Positions 7,159 through 13,826 of a stretch of DNA of 13,838 nt are shown here, one piece after another. A model generated the notes under the pieces. That model did no database searches. It was not told the origin of the DNA and worked only from the letters and a program-made list of their open reading frames with translations. Made by a program: the position numbers and the translations under genes. The DNA comes from Desulfovibrionaceae bacterium (lineage in GTDB: Bacteria; Desulfobacterota; Desulfovibrionia; Desulfovibrionales; Desulfovibrionaceae). The stretch spans positions 1-13,838 of the forward strand of contig CAAGJV010000016.1 in NCBI GenBank assembly GCA_900770205.1. The letters are read 5' to 3'. Each line of letters begins with the position of its first letter. Position 1 is the stretch's first letter.

Positions 7159-8355
7159 ATGGCAAAGGTACTGATCATCGGCGCCGGCGGCGTCAGTTCC
7201 GTCGCCACGCATAAATGCGCACAGGCCGCTGAAGTCTTTTCCGACATAGTGCTGGCCAGCCGTACAAAAGCCAAATGTGATGCCATCGCCAAAAGCGTTA
7301 TGGAACGTTACGGCCGCCGTATCGAAACAGCCCAGGTCGATGCCGACAACGTGCCGGAACTCGCCGCTCTGATACGTAAGGTGCAGCCTGATCTCGTTAT
7401 GAACATCGCCTTGCCCTATCAGGATCTGCATATTATGGATGCATGCCTTGAAGCCGGCGTGAACTATCTCGACACAGCCAACTACGAGCCGCCGAACGAT
7501 GCGCACTTTGAATATAAGTGGCAGTGGGCCTATCAGCAGAAATTCAAGGATGCCGGCCTGTGCGCGCTTCTCGGTTCCGGATTCGACCCCGGCGTCACGA
7601 ACGTTTTCTGCGCCTATGCCCAGAAGCATCTGTTCGATGAGATCCATGTTCTGGATATCATCGATGCCAATGCCGGTGATCACGGTCTGCCCTTCGCCAC
7701 AAACTTCAACCCGGAAATCAACCTGCGCGAAGTTTCTGCCAAAGGCCGTTACTGGGAACGAGGAGAATGGGTGGAAACCGATCCTCTCTCCTGGAAAATG
7801 AACTTCGACTTTCCTGAAGGCATAGGCAAGCGCAACTGCTACCTCATGTATCATGAAGAGCTGGAATCTCTGGTGCAGAACCTCAACGGCATTCGCCGTG
7901 CACGATTCTGGATGACCTTCGGCGATGCGTACCTGAACCATCTTCAGGTATTCAAGAATGTTGGGCTCATCGGCATAGAACCGGTGAACTTCCAGGGACA
8001 TGACATCGTTCCCCTTCAGTTCCTCGCGAAACTTCTGCCCGATCCTGCATCTCTCGGCCCCCGCACCGTGGGAAAAACATGCATCGGCTGCCTGATGCAC
8101 GGCCTAAAGGATGGAAAGGAACGCACCCATTACATCTACAATATCTGCGACCATCAGGAATGCTACCGGGAACTCGGTTCTCAGGCCATTTCCTACACGA
8201 CAGGCGTTCCCGCCATGGTAGGCGCCATGATGATGGTAACGGGCAAGTGGAATAAGCCCGGCGTATGGAATATGGAGCAGATGGATCCCGATCCCTTCCT
8301 TGAAGTTCTCGGCCGCTATGGCCTGCCATGGAAAGTCACAGAGCCGAACCTGTAA
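7159..8355 (+). CDS. Carboxynorspermidine/carboxyspermidine synthase (saccharopine dehydrogenase-like)
   Basis: Cytoplasmic NADPH-dependent enzyme of the alternative polyamine pathway. It reductively condenses aspartate beta-semialdehyde with putrescine (or diaminopropane) to carboxyspermidine (or carboxynorspermidine). The 398-residue product begins with a Rossmann fold, MAKVLIIGAGGVSSVATHK (glycine loop at residues 8-12), then DTANYEPP and the family-typical GSGFDPGVTNVFCAYAQKH and DANAGDHGLPFATNFNPEIN segments, ending in a saccharopine-dehydrogenase C-terminal domain. The length and these segments fit the dedicated polyamine subgroup better than lysine-metabolism saccharopine dehydrogenases, and the neighbours speA and nspC support it. 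ATG at 7159 has AAGGAG (7146-7151) 7 bases upstream. A strong terminator follows. Spermidine versus norspermidine as product cannot be decided from sequence; the presence of speA favours a putrescine substrate. Confidence 0.9.
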   Translation: MAKVLIIGAGGVSSVATHKCAQAAEVFSDIVLASRTKAKCDAIAKSVMERYGRRIETAQVDADNVPELAALIRKVQPDLVMNIALPYQDLHIMDACLEAGVNYLDTANYEPPNDAHFEYKWQWAYQQKFKDAGLCALLGSGFDPGVTNVFCAYAQKHLFDEIHVLDIIDANAGDHGLPFATNFNPEINLREVSAKGRYWERGEWVETDPLSWKMNFDFPEGIGKRNCYLMYHEELESLVQNLNGIRRARFWMTFGDAYLNHLQVFKNVGLIGIEPVNFQGHDIVPLQFLAKLLPDPASLGPRTVGKTCIGCLMHGLKDGKERTHYIYNICDHQECYRELGSQAISYTTGVPAMVGAMMMVTGKWNKPGVWNMEQMDPDPFLEVLGRYGLPWKVTEPNL

Positions 8356-8375
8356 CCCATTCGCCATCAACGCAT

Positions 8376-8415
8376 AAAAAGAGCGGGCGGGCAGCCCCGG
8401 CCGCTCTTTCCTTTT
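8376..8415 (+). terminator. Strong intrinsic terminator between the synthase and slyX
   Basis: AAAGAGCGG (8378-8386) pairs with CCGCTCTTT (8401-8409). After one G-G mismatch, four more G/C pairs close a 4-base loop. CCTTTT follows on the plus strand. Its T run ends only 13 bases before the slyX ATG, so slyX, nspC and tag must rely on read-through or on a promoter lying upstream of or inside this hairpin. The A run before the stem could also let it work on the minus strand, but no minus-strand gene ends here. Confidence 0.75.
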
Positions 8416-8428
8416 AGAGCATCTCCAC

Positions 8429-8653
8429 ATGACTGCAGAAGAACACATTGCCAGACTGGAAGAACTCTCCTACTTTCAGGAAAAGCTTCTTACGCAGCTC
8501 AACGAAGCTCTTACCATCCAGCAAAAGCAGCTGGACAGTATGGAAAAACGCCTGAACGACATGGAAGAGAGCCTTTCCGTTCTGCTCGACAATCTGGAAC
8601 GCCATACCACCGTTAATACGCTTCCTCCGCACTTCATGCCGGAACGGTATTGA
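8429..8653 (+). CDS. slyX: SlyX-family small coiled-coil protein
   Basis: Small 74-residue protein of unknown biochemical function. It consists almost wholly of one predicted coiled coil with heptad-spaced Leu/Ile (ARLEELSYFQEKLLTQLNEAL and onward to about residue 57). The central FQE...LNEAL...QQKQLD pattern and the proline-containing PPHFMPERY end match the SlyX family, whose members commonly finish with PPHY-like motifs. E. coli SlyX is a small cytoplasmic protein without established activity. The ATG at 8429 has only a weak AGAG upstream. It lies 40 bases before nspC and probably shares its transcript. Confidence 0.85.
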   Translation: MTAEEHIARLEELSYFQEKLLTQLNEALTIQQKQLDSMEKRLNDMEESLSVLLDNLERHTTVNTLPPHFMPERY

Positions 8654-8693
8654 ATCCCCTGATCACTGTCTTTTCTTCACAATCCAAGTACCA

Positions 8694-9896
8694 ATGAGCG
8701 CCATGAACGAATACCTTGCCAACCTCCGCCCTGAAGACTGGCCCTCCCCCTGCTTTGTTACCGACCTTGCCCTGCTGAGAAAAAATGCCGCCATCCTCGA
8801 TGGCGTACAGAAGCGCACCGGGTCAAAAATCATGCTTGCGCTCAAATGCTTTTCCCAGTGGATGACATTCCCTGTTCTGTCCCGCGCCATGCGCGGCCCT
8901 CTGTACGGATGCTGTGCCAGTTCTCCCGATGAAGCACGTCTGGCCAAGGAAGAATTCTGCGGAGAAGTCCATGCCTTTGCCGCGGCATGGAGCAGTCATG
9001 AACTTGAGGAAACGCTGGCCTATGCCGACCATATTGTTTTCAACTCCTTTGCCCAATGGAAAAAGTTTCGCCCTCTGGTGCGGGAGTATGAAAAAAAGCG
9101 CGGCATCTCCATAGAATGCGGACTCCGCCTCAACCCGGAGCATTCCGAGGGGGCCGTCCCCATATACGACCCCTGCTCCCCGGGATCCCGCCTCGGCATA
9201 CGACCATCGGCTTTCCATAAGGAACTCAGAAAAGACCCCCATGCCCTGGACGGCATCTGCGGCCTTCATTTTCATACGCTGTGCGAACAGAATTCCGACA
9301 GTCTCGCCAGAACGCTGGAAGCCGTGGAAAAGCACTTCGGAGAATACTTCTCCCCCATGAAATGGATCAATTTCGGCGGCGGCCATCACATCACCCGTGC
9401 CGACTATGATATCGATCTTCTCTGCCGCTGCATCGAACATGTGCGCGATTCGTATGGCGTTCAGGTCTATCTGGAACCAGGCGAAGCCGTTGCCCTCAAT
9501 GCCGGAGTGCTTATTGCTACTGTGCTCGATGTTGTTCAGGCCGATATGCCTGTTGCCATTCTCGATACCTCTGCGGCATGCCACATGCCGGATGTGCTGG
9601 AAATGCCCTACCGACCTGGCATTATAGGAGCAGGAGAAGCCGGGGAAAAAACCTTTACCTGCCGCCTTGCCGGCAAATCCTGCCTTGCTGGAGACGTTAT
9701 AGGCGAATATTCCTTCGATGCTCCTCTGCAATGCGGAGACAGACTGGTTTTTCAAGACATGGCCATCTACAGCATGGTAAAAACCACCACTTTCAATGGG
9801 CTTCGCCTGCCTTCCATCGCTCTGTGGGATTCGGAAACCGATCAGCGCCGCGTGACGCGCTCGTTCGGCTACGAAGATTTCCGCAGCAGGCTGTAA
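8694..9896 (+). CDS. nspC: Carboxynorspermidine/carboxyspermidine decarboxylase (PLP-dependent)
   Basis: Removes the carboxyl group from carboxyspermidine or carboxynorspermidine, the last step to spermidine or norspermidine. The product has 400 residues and belongs to the alanine-racemase-fold (fold III) decarboxylases. Seen: the cofactor lysine Lys51 in MLALKCFSQW; HFHTLCEQNSDSL at 192-204; the phosphate loop INFGGGHH at 225-232; EPGEAV at 261-266; the subgroup marker DTSAACHMPDVLEMPYRP at 291-308; and CLAGDVIGEYSF with catalytic Cys330 and Asp333. These match dedicated carboxynorspermidine decarboxylases rather than diaminopimelate decarboxylase. ATG at 8694 is used; an in-frame ATG at 8703 is equally possible because neither has a clear ribosome site. 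Forty bases after slyX and followed 19 bases later by tag, so these three are likely co-transcribed. Confidence 0.94.
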   Translation: MSAMNEYLANLRPEDWPSPCFVTDLALLRKNAAILDGVQKRTGSKIMLALKCFSQWMTFPVLSRAMRGPLYGCCASSPDEARLAKEEFCGEVHAFAAAWSSHELEETLAYADHIVFNSFAQWKKFRPLVREYEKKRGISIECGLRLNPEHSEGAVPIYDPCSPGSRLGIRPSAFHKELRKDPHALDGICGLHFHTLCEQNSDSLARTLEAVEKHFGEYFSPMKWINFGGGHHITRADYDIDLLCRCIEHVRDSYGVQVYLEPGEAVALNAGVLIATVLDVVQADMPVAILDTSAACHMPDVLEMPYRPGIIGAGEAGEKTFTCRLAGKSCLAGDVIGEYSFDAPLQCGDRLVFQDMAIYSMVKTTTFNGLRLPSIALWDSETDQRRVTRSFGYEDFRSRL

Positions 9897-9915
9897 CGCC
9901 TGTCGAGTGCTGAAA

Positions 9916-10509
9916 ATGAAACAGACGACCTGCTCATGGTGCCTTGCCGATAAAAACCTCCGAATCTATCACGATGAGGAATGGGGCCTTCCCGTCCATG
10001 ATGACGGCGTGCTGTTTGAACATCTTGCCCTTGAAATCATGCAAGGCGGCCTGAACTGGCGCCTTATACTGAACAGACGCGATGTGCTCCGGCATGCTCT
10101 GGCCGGGTTCACGCCGGATAGTCTGGCTCTCTTTACAGAAAAAGATATAGATTCTGCCTTGGCCGTACCAGAAATGATCCATTCAAGGCGAAAAATCGAG
10201 GCGATCATTCATAATGCCCGTATCCTTCCTGAACTGCAGAAAAAACATGGTTCTTTTCACGACTGGCTATGGCGTTTTACCGATGGCCGTATGCTGGTAT
10301 ACAAAAGCCATGCCCTTCAGCTCCCCTCAAAAAACAACCTTTCCGATACGATAAGCGCCGAACTCAAAAAGAAAGGATTTCGCCATATCGGAAGCGTTAC
10401 CGTTTACTCCATGCTTCAGGCATGCGGGATCATCAACGATCATTCCCCCATGTGCCCCCGTTTCCATGAAGTCATGCACGGCATGGATATCACTTTTCTC
10501 GATGAATGA
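9916..10509 (+). CDS. tag: DNA-3-methyladenine glycosylase I
   Basis: Base-excision repair enzyme that removes 3-methyladenine from alkylated DNA. The 197-residue product aligns by eye along the whole of E. coli Tag (187 residues): CSWC start, YHDEEWGLPVHD, FEHLALEIMQGGLNW, RRKIEAIIHNAR, LKKKGFRHIGSVTVYSMLQACGIINDH. The zinc-site residues are all present with the same spacing: Cys6, His19, His176 and Cys180, matching E. coli Cys4, His17, His175 and Cys179. The glutamate of LEIMQGGLNW and the following Trp correspond to E. coli Glu38 and Trp46. ATG at 9916 is chosen over an in-frame GTG at 9907 because it gives the usual short N-terminus. Neither has a strong ribosome site. Nineteen bases after nspC and ended by a good terminator, so probably the last gene of the slyX-nspC-tag unit. 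Confidence 0.94.
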   Translation: MKQTTCSWCLADKNLRIYHDEEWGLPVHDDGVLFEHLALEIMQGGLNWRLILNRRDVLRHALAGFTPDSLALFTEKDIDSALAVPEMIHSRRKIEAIIHNARILPELQKKHGSFHDWLWRFTDGRMLVYKSHALQLPSKNNLSDTISAELKKKGFRHIGSVTVYSMLQACGIINDHSPMCPRFHEVMHGMDITFLDE

Positions 10510-10539
10510 CGCTGCGAGGCTGCATGGAATGCTGACCCT

Positions 10540-10588
10540 AAGGCAAAGAGCCGGAGCGCAATGCAAGGCACTTTGCCTTTCTTTTTTT
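10540..10588 (+). terminator. Intrinsic terminator after tag
   Basis: AAGGCAAAG (10540-10548) can pair with CTTTGCCTT (10571-10579). Alternatively AAGGCA (10565-10570) forms a tight 6-bp hairpin with TGCCTT (10574-10579) around CTT. Either stem is followed by TCTTTTTTT ending at 10588. Thirty bases downstream of the tag stop. Confidence 0.75.
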
Positions 10589-10627
10589 AAGGCGTGTATT
10601 CTATCTCTGTTAAACGTGTCTTAAAGA

Positions 10628-10649
10628 AAAACAATATTGCAATTGTTTT
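10628..10649 (-). terminator. AT-rich hairpin downstream of the fluC pair, possible weak terminator
   Basis: AAAACAAT (10628-10635) and ATTGTTTT (10642-10649) form a perfect 8-bp stem around 6 bases. On the minus strand it lies about 45 bases after the last crcB stop and is followed by TCTTT. With one G-C pair in the stem it would terminate poorly; a protein site is an alternative. The rest of 10589-10693 shows nothing recognisable. Confidence 0.3.
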
Positions 10650-10693
10650 CTCTCAGCTCCCCATAGTCTGCCTCTATACACAGCCGCACACTA

Positions 10694-11083
10694 TCAAAAT
10701 AATTTCCGCATTGCCCCCAATCGCCAGCCCCATGCGGCAAGGGCCATGCACACCATCACATTCAGCGCGGCATTCACCATGGAAAAAATGGCATGAGAAG
10801 TGTGCCAGAGAATAACCGTATCAAGGGCATAGGAAGAAAACGTTGTAAAGCTTCCCAAAAATCCTGTGGCAAAAAAACTCGTGAGGGCAGTAAAATCCCC
10901 CTTCAGGCAGGAAATTCTTCCCATAAGCACGCCCATGAAAAAGGAACCGGCCATATTGGCGCACAATACTCCCCAGGGGAAATCTCCTCCAAAAACATGC
11001 TGAGAAGCTTGGCATACACAAAGCCGGCATACGGCACCCAAAGCCCCTCCGAAGAATACAGAAAGAAGCGCAGCCATTCTCAT
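10694..11083 (-). CDS. crcB: CrcB/FluC fluoride channel subunit, second of a tandem pair
   Basis: Small four-helix membrane protein exporting fluoride; family members form antiparallel dimers. The 129-residue product carries the family marks: GGALGAVCR near the N-terminus, FPWGVLCANMAGSFFMG with pore Asn43, and GFLGSFTTFSSYALD at about 74-88. In the two-phenylalanine fluoride track the first residue is kept (Phe82) but the second is Tyr85, where the canonical motif TTFSTF has Phe. Its ATG overlaps the stop of the preceding crcB gene (ATGA at 11083-11080), which implies translational coupling and roughly equal production. The sequence differs strongly from its partner, so this is an old pair rather than a recent duplication. 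Likely half of a heterodimer, though homodimer function cannot be excluded. Confidence 0.9.
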   Translation of the reverse strand: MRMAALLSVFFGGALGAVCRLCVCQASQHVFGGDFPWGVLCANMAGSFFMGVLMGRISCLKGDFTALTSFFATGFLGSFTTFSSYALDTVILWHTSHAIFSMVNAALNVMVCMALAAWGWRLGAMRKLF

Positions 11084-11442
11084 GCCGTTTCACCAAAGAG
11101 CATGAATCCAATGGCCGCAGCCCCTATTCCCAAAGCCAGATTCATGAAAATGTTGGCAGACGCCTTTCCAGCATTTCCTTCCCTGAAAAGCCTGACATTG
11201 TCCAGGGAAAAGGTGGAGAAGGTGGTAAGCGCCCCGCAAAATCCCTGCATGAGTAAGGCAGAAGCCGGGGCGGAAATCTGGCATGCACAAACCGCACCCA
11301 TGATGAAGCTCCCTATGCTATTGACGACAAGCGTTCCCCATGGAAAAGAACTGCCCCATACGGCAGATACAAGCATTCCAACAAGATAGCGAACTACCGC
11401 ACCAACAGCGCCCCCTGCGGCAGTCAGCATCAGAAGTTCCAT
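11080..11442 (-). CDS. crcB: CrcB/FluC fluoride channel subunit, first of a tandem pair
   Basis: Fluoride-specific export channel subunit in the inner membrane. The 120-residue product has four hydrophobic segments and all canonical FluC motifs: GGAVGAVVRYLVG at 10-22, FPWGTLVVNSIGSFIMG with Asn41, and GFCGALTTFSTFSLD at 67-81 with both track phenylalanines (Phe75 and Phe78). It overlaps the next crcB by four bases and starts 15 bases after the M23 peptidase stop, so it is probably read from the same transcript. AAAGGG precedes ATG at 11442. No fluoride riboswitch was recognised upstream of this gene or of the M23 gene, so fluoride-inducible control is not evident. Confidence 0.93.
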   Translation of the reverse strand: MELLMLTAAGGAVGAVVRYLVGMLVSAVWGSSFPWGTLVVNSIGSFIMGAVCACQISAPASALLMQGFCGALTTFSTFSLDNVRLFREGNAGKASANIFMNLALGIGAAAIGFMLFGETA

Positions 11443-11457
11443 AGCACCCTTTCTCTG

Positions 11458-12492
11458 TTACAACTTCTTCTCAGGAGAAGATTTCTCGTTTTTCTTCACC
11501 TTTTTTGAGGAGGAAGAAGTCTTCTTTGCCATTGCCTGTGTTTTTGCCTTTTTCTTGCTTGAAGAAGATTTTGCGGCTGAATCAGCCTTCTTTGTTTTCT
11601 TCGAAGAAGTTTTGGCAGTTTTCTTGGCCTTTGATGAAGTTTTTCCAGAAAAAGACAACGCCTTGCGTGCAGCGGCAGCATCGGCTTCCGTTCCCTTTGT
11701 CACCACTTTTTTCGGTGTGGCAAGATAGGCCATGGGATTTGTCTGCCTATTGTTGACAAGCAGTTCGAAATGGAGATGAGGGCCCGATGAACGCCCTGTG
11801 GAACCTACACGGCCTATCATGAGCCCCGGCGTTACCCTGTCTCCTTTGTGTACCAGTATCTGGCTCATGTGCGCGTAGCGGGCAACAATGCCATCATCCT
11901 GCTGTATATCAACCATATAGCCGTAGCTCCTGTGATACTGAGCCACGGCAACGGTTCCGCTGCGAAAAGCCATAATGGGAGAACCAAGAGGCGCTCGGAT
12001 ATCTATTCCCTTATGAATACGCCGGGCAGAACGGGTTACGCCATAGGGAGAGGTTATACATACTGTTTCTCCAGCAGCACAGAGCGCATTCTGCGTGTTG
12101 ATTCTGGCGAGAGAACGAGCTTCAGAACTGTCGGGAGCTGGCCCCATACTCCACGATGGCTTTTCAAGCTGCAAAATTCCTGTTGGGAGATCAAGAGAAA
12201 GGGCATCGGCCGTGAGTTCCAGAGAATCACCATACGCCGCACGATGTTCCTCAAGTTCGGAAACGCGAAGCACATTGCTTTCAACAATGCTTCCCGGAGA
12301 AGTAGCAGCAAGAAAGAGTTCCTGATCGATGGAAAGTTCGGAATCGGCAGAACCAACATTCTGGGAGATCGCTGGTTCCTGAATGTTCGGTATTTCATGC
12401 TGCTTCGGCATACAGGCAAGCTGAGAAAAGGCAGCACAGGAAAGAATTCCAGCATTTATAAGAAGAGAAACGGCTGCTCGATATAACGACAT
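11458..12492 (-). CDS. M23-family (LytM) peptidoglycan endopeptidase with Lys/Ser-rich tail
   Basis: Predicted exported zinc metallopeptidase cutting peptidoglycan cross-links or acting as a cell-wall hydrolase. The 344-residue product has an N-terminal hydrophobic signal (1-27) with cysteines at 19 and 27. Neither fits a perfect lipobox (ILSC, QLAC), so lipoprotein or secreted form is open. A non-conserved acidic linker follows, then the M23 domain at about 148-255. It has zinc ligands His160 and Asp164 (HKGID) and His241 (HLHFE), with catalytic His208 (YAHMS) and His239, so it should be active rather than a degenerate EnvC/NlpD-type activator. Residues about 281-344 are almost only Lys, Ser, Ala and Thr. 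ATG at 12492 has AAGGAG (12498-12503) 5 bases upstream. It lies 65 bases after the ribonuclease gene and 15 bases before crcB. Confidence 0.92.
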   Translation of the reverse strand: MSLYRAAVSLLINAGILSCAAFSQLACMPKQHEIPNIQEPAISQNVGSADSELSIDQELFLAATSPGSIVESNVLRVSELEEHRAAYGDSLELTADALSLDLPTGILQLEKPSWSMGPAPDSSEARSLARINTQNALCAAGETVCITSPYGVTRSARRIHKGIDIRAPLGSPIMAFRSGTVAVAQYHRSYGYMVDIQQDDGIVARYAHMSQILVHKGDRVTPGLMIGRVGSTGRSSGPHLHFELLVNNRQTNPMAYLATPKKVVTKGTEADAAAARKALSFSGKTSSKAKKTAKTSSKKTKKADSAAKSSSSKKKAKTQAMAKKTSSSSKKVKKNEKSSPEKKL

Positions 12493-12538
12493 TCTTTCTC
12501 CTTAGTAGAATCAGAAAAAGATTTTCTCATCGAAACCC

Positions 12539-12556
12539 ACGGGAGCCTCAGCCCGT
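12539..12556 (-). terminator. Short hairpin just after the ribonuclease stop
   Basis: ACGGG (12539-12543) and CCCGT (12552-12556) form a perfect 5-bp G/C-rich stem around 8 bases, beginning one base after the stop codon in the direction of transcription. Only GGGTTT follows, not a real T run, so any termination would be weak and read-through into the M23 gene is likely. No convincing promoter was seen in the 65-base gap. Confidence 0.25.
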
Positions 12557-12557
12557 A

Positions 12558-13826
12558 TCAGAACTCCCGCACATCAAGGATAACGGCTTCACTGCGCAGC
12601 GGGCTCACCTTTCCAAGCCGAACATGAAGTTCCTGCCCGGGAAAAACCTTCTCGCCGAACAACGTCCGTTTGCCCCGCAGGCCGATCTGTACATCTGGAA
12701 TACTGACACTGACCCACATATCATTCTCTTCCGCAACTTCCGCTTTCCAGCAGCATTCATCCCCATGCAGCCTGCTCTGCTGCTGGATGTAGAGATACTT
12801 CCAGTAGCGGGGGCGCTGCCGCTGCACCTGTCCGGCCGCATCGAGACGAAGGGAAAGATTCATAAGCATGGAGGCAAGCTCTTCCTTATTCCACTTCACT
12901 TCTCCATGGACGATCACGTTCAACAGCTGGGCTTCGTTGACAAGATCGGTAAAGCGTCTCAGAGGAGAAGTCACAGGGCTGTAGGAAGGAAGCCCCATGC
13001 CGGCATGCGGGCGCGGTACAACGTCGAGAGAAGCGGCGGCCATGATCTTCACCACACGGGCAACATCCGGCGCAGTGCGCCATACCCCTGCATATTCCCT
13101 GGGAACAGCAACATCCTGCGTGCGGAACAGCAGGGGAACATTATTTTCCACCGCCCATTTCGCAAGGGCTTCATTGGCCGCAATCATAAGCTCGGCAACA
13201 AGAAGCTGCGCCTGAGGTGCAGGAGAGACAGTCTTCAGATTCACCTTCACATCCGCCCCTTCTCCTTCGAGTTCAAACTCTATTTCGGGGCGTTCAATGA
13301 TAACGGCTCCATGGCCGACACGGCAGGAAAGCCTTTTTTCGCTCATGGCTACGGCAAGACGAAGTTCCTCACGGAAGGGAGAAGATGCATTCTCCATGCC
13401 GCCGAGAGCGGCCTCGCAATCGGCATAATTGAGATTTCGCGCCACCTTTATTGTAGAAAAACGGAAATTTTTCTCTCCAATTTCCCCGTGCTGGTCAATA
13501 TGAATGCCTACAATAAGCGCCGGCCGGCTTTGCCCTTCAAAAAGACTGAAGGCTCCCTCTCCCAGAGCTTCAGGCATCATGTGGCAGTTTCCTTCCGGAA
13601 GATAAAGGCTGGTCCCACGGTGAAAAACGGCCTTTCCCAGCGGGCTTTCAAAATTCCACAGCCATGCTGGGCACGCAAGCGCCACTTCCACATCCCAGCC
13701 GCCATCAACAGAAGCAGCTATACGAAAAGCATCGTCAATATCACGGGTTGTTTCGCTGTCTATGCTGATAAACGTCGTCTCTTCTTCTGGAGGAAGCCCG
13801 ATTCTGTTCTCCACCGCATGAATCAG
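12558..13826 (-). CDS. RNB-domain exoribonuclease (RNase II/R family), 5' end missing
   Basis: Processive 3'-to-5' hydrolysis of single-stranded RNA. Only the C-terminal part is present, about 422 residues; family members usually exceed 600, so the N-terminal cold-shock RNA-binding domains lie beyond the end. Numbering from the GTG at 13814, Asp19, Asp25, Asp27 and Asp28 (SIDSETTRDIDDAF) reproduce the spacing of the RNase II metal ligands Asp201, 207, 209 and 210. The RNB signature GLPSYSPVTSPLRRFTDLVNEAQ region (275-296) holds the conserved SPLRRF arginines. A final segment of about 80 residues looks like a divergent S1-like barrel. The reading frame stays open to the window edge, so the GTG at 13814 is not taken as the start. 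The last 12 bases appear to be adapter and are excluded. RNase II-like versus RNase R-like cannot be settled. Confidence 0.9.
   Translation of the reverse strand: MIHAVENRIGLPPEEETTFISIDSETTRDIDDAFRIAASVDGGWDVEVALACPAWLWNFESPLGKAVFHRGTSLYLPEGNCHMMPEALGEGAFSLFEGQSRPALIVGIHIDQHGEIGEKNFRFSTIKVARNLNYADCEAALGGMENASSPFREELRLAVAMSEKRLSCRVGHGAVIIERPEIEFELEGEGADVKVNLKTVSPAPQAQLLVAELMIAANEALAKWAVENNVPLLFRTQDVAVPREYAGVWRTAPDVARVVKIMAAASLDVVPRPHAGMGLPSYSPVTSPLRRFTDLVNEAQLLNVIVHGEVKWNKEELASMLMNLSLRLDAAGQVQRQRPRYWKYLYIQQQSRLHGDECCWKAEVAEENDMWVSVSIPDVQIGLRGKRTLFGEKVFPGQELHVRLGKVSPLRSEAVILDVREF

Noticed and set aside
12493..12557. Fluoride riboswitch upstream of the M23-crcB-crcB genes
   Set aside because: No recognisable crcB-motif core was found in the 65-base gap or in the 15 bases before crcB.
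13814..13814. GTG at 13814 as the start of the ribonuclease
   Set aside because: The frame continues upstream to the adapter, and family members have large N-terminal domains missing here. The start lies outside the window.
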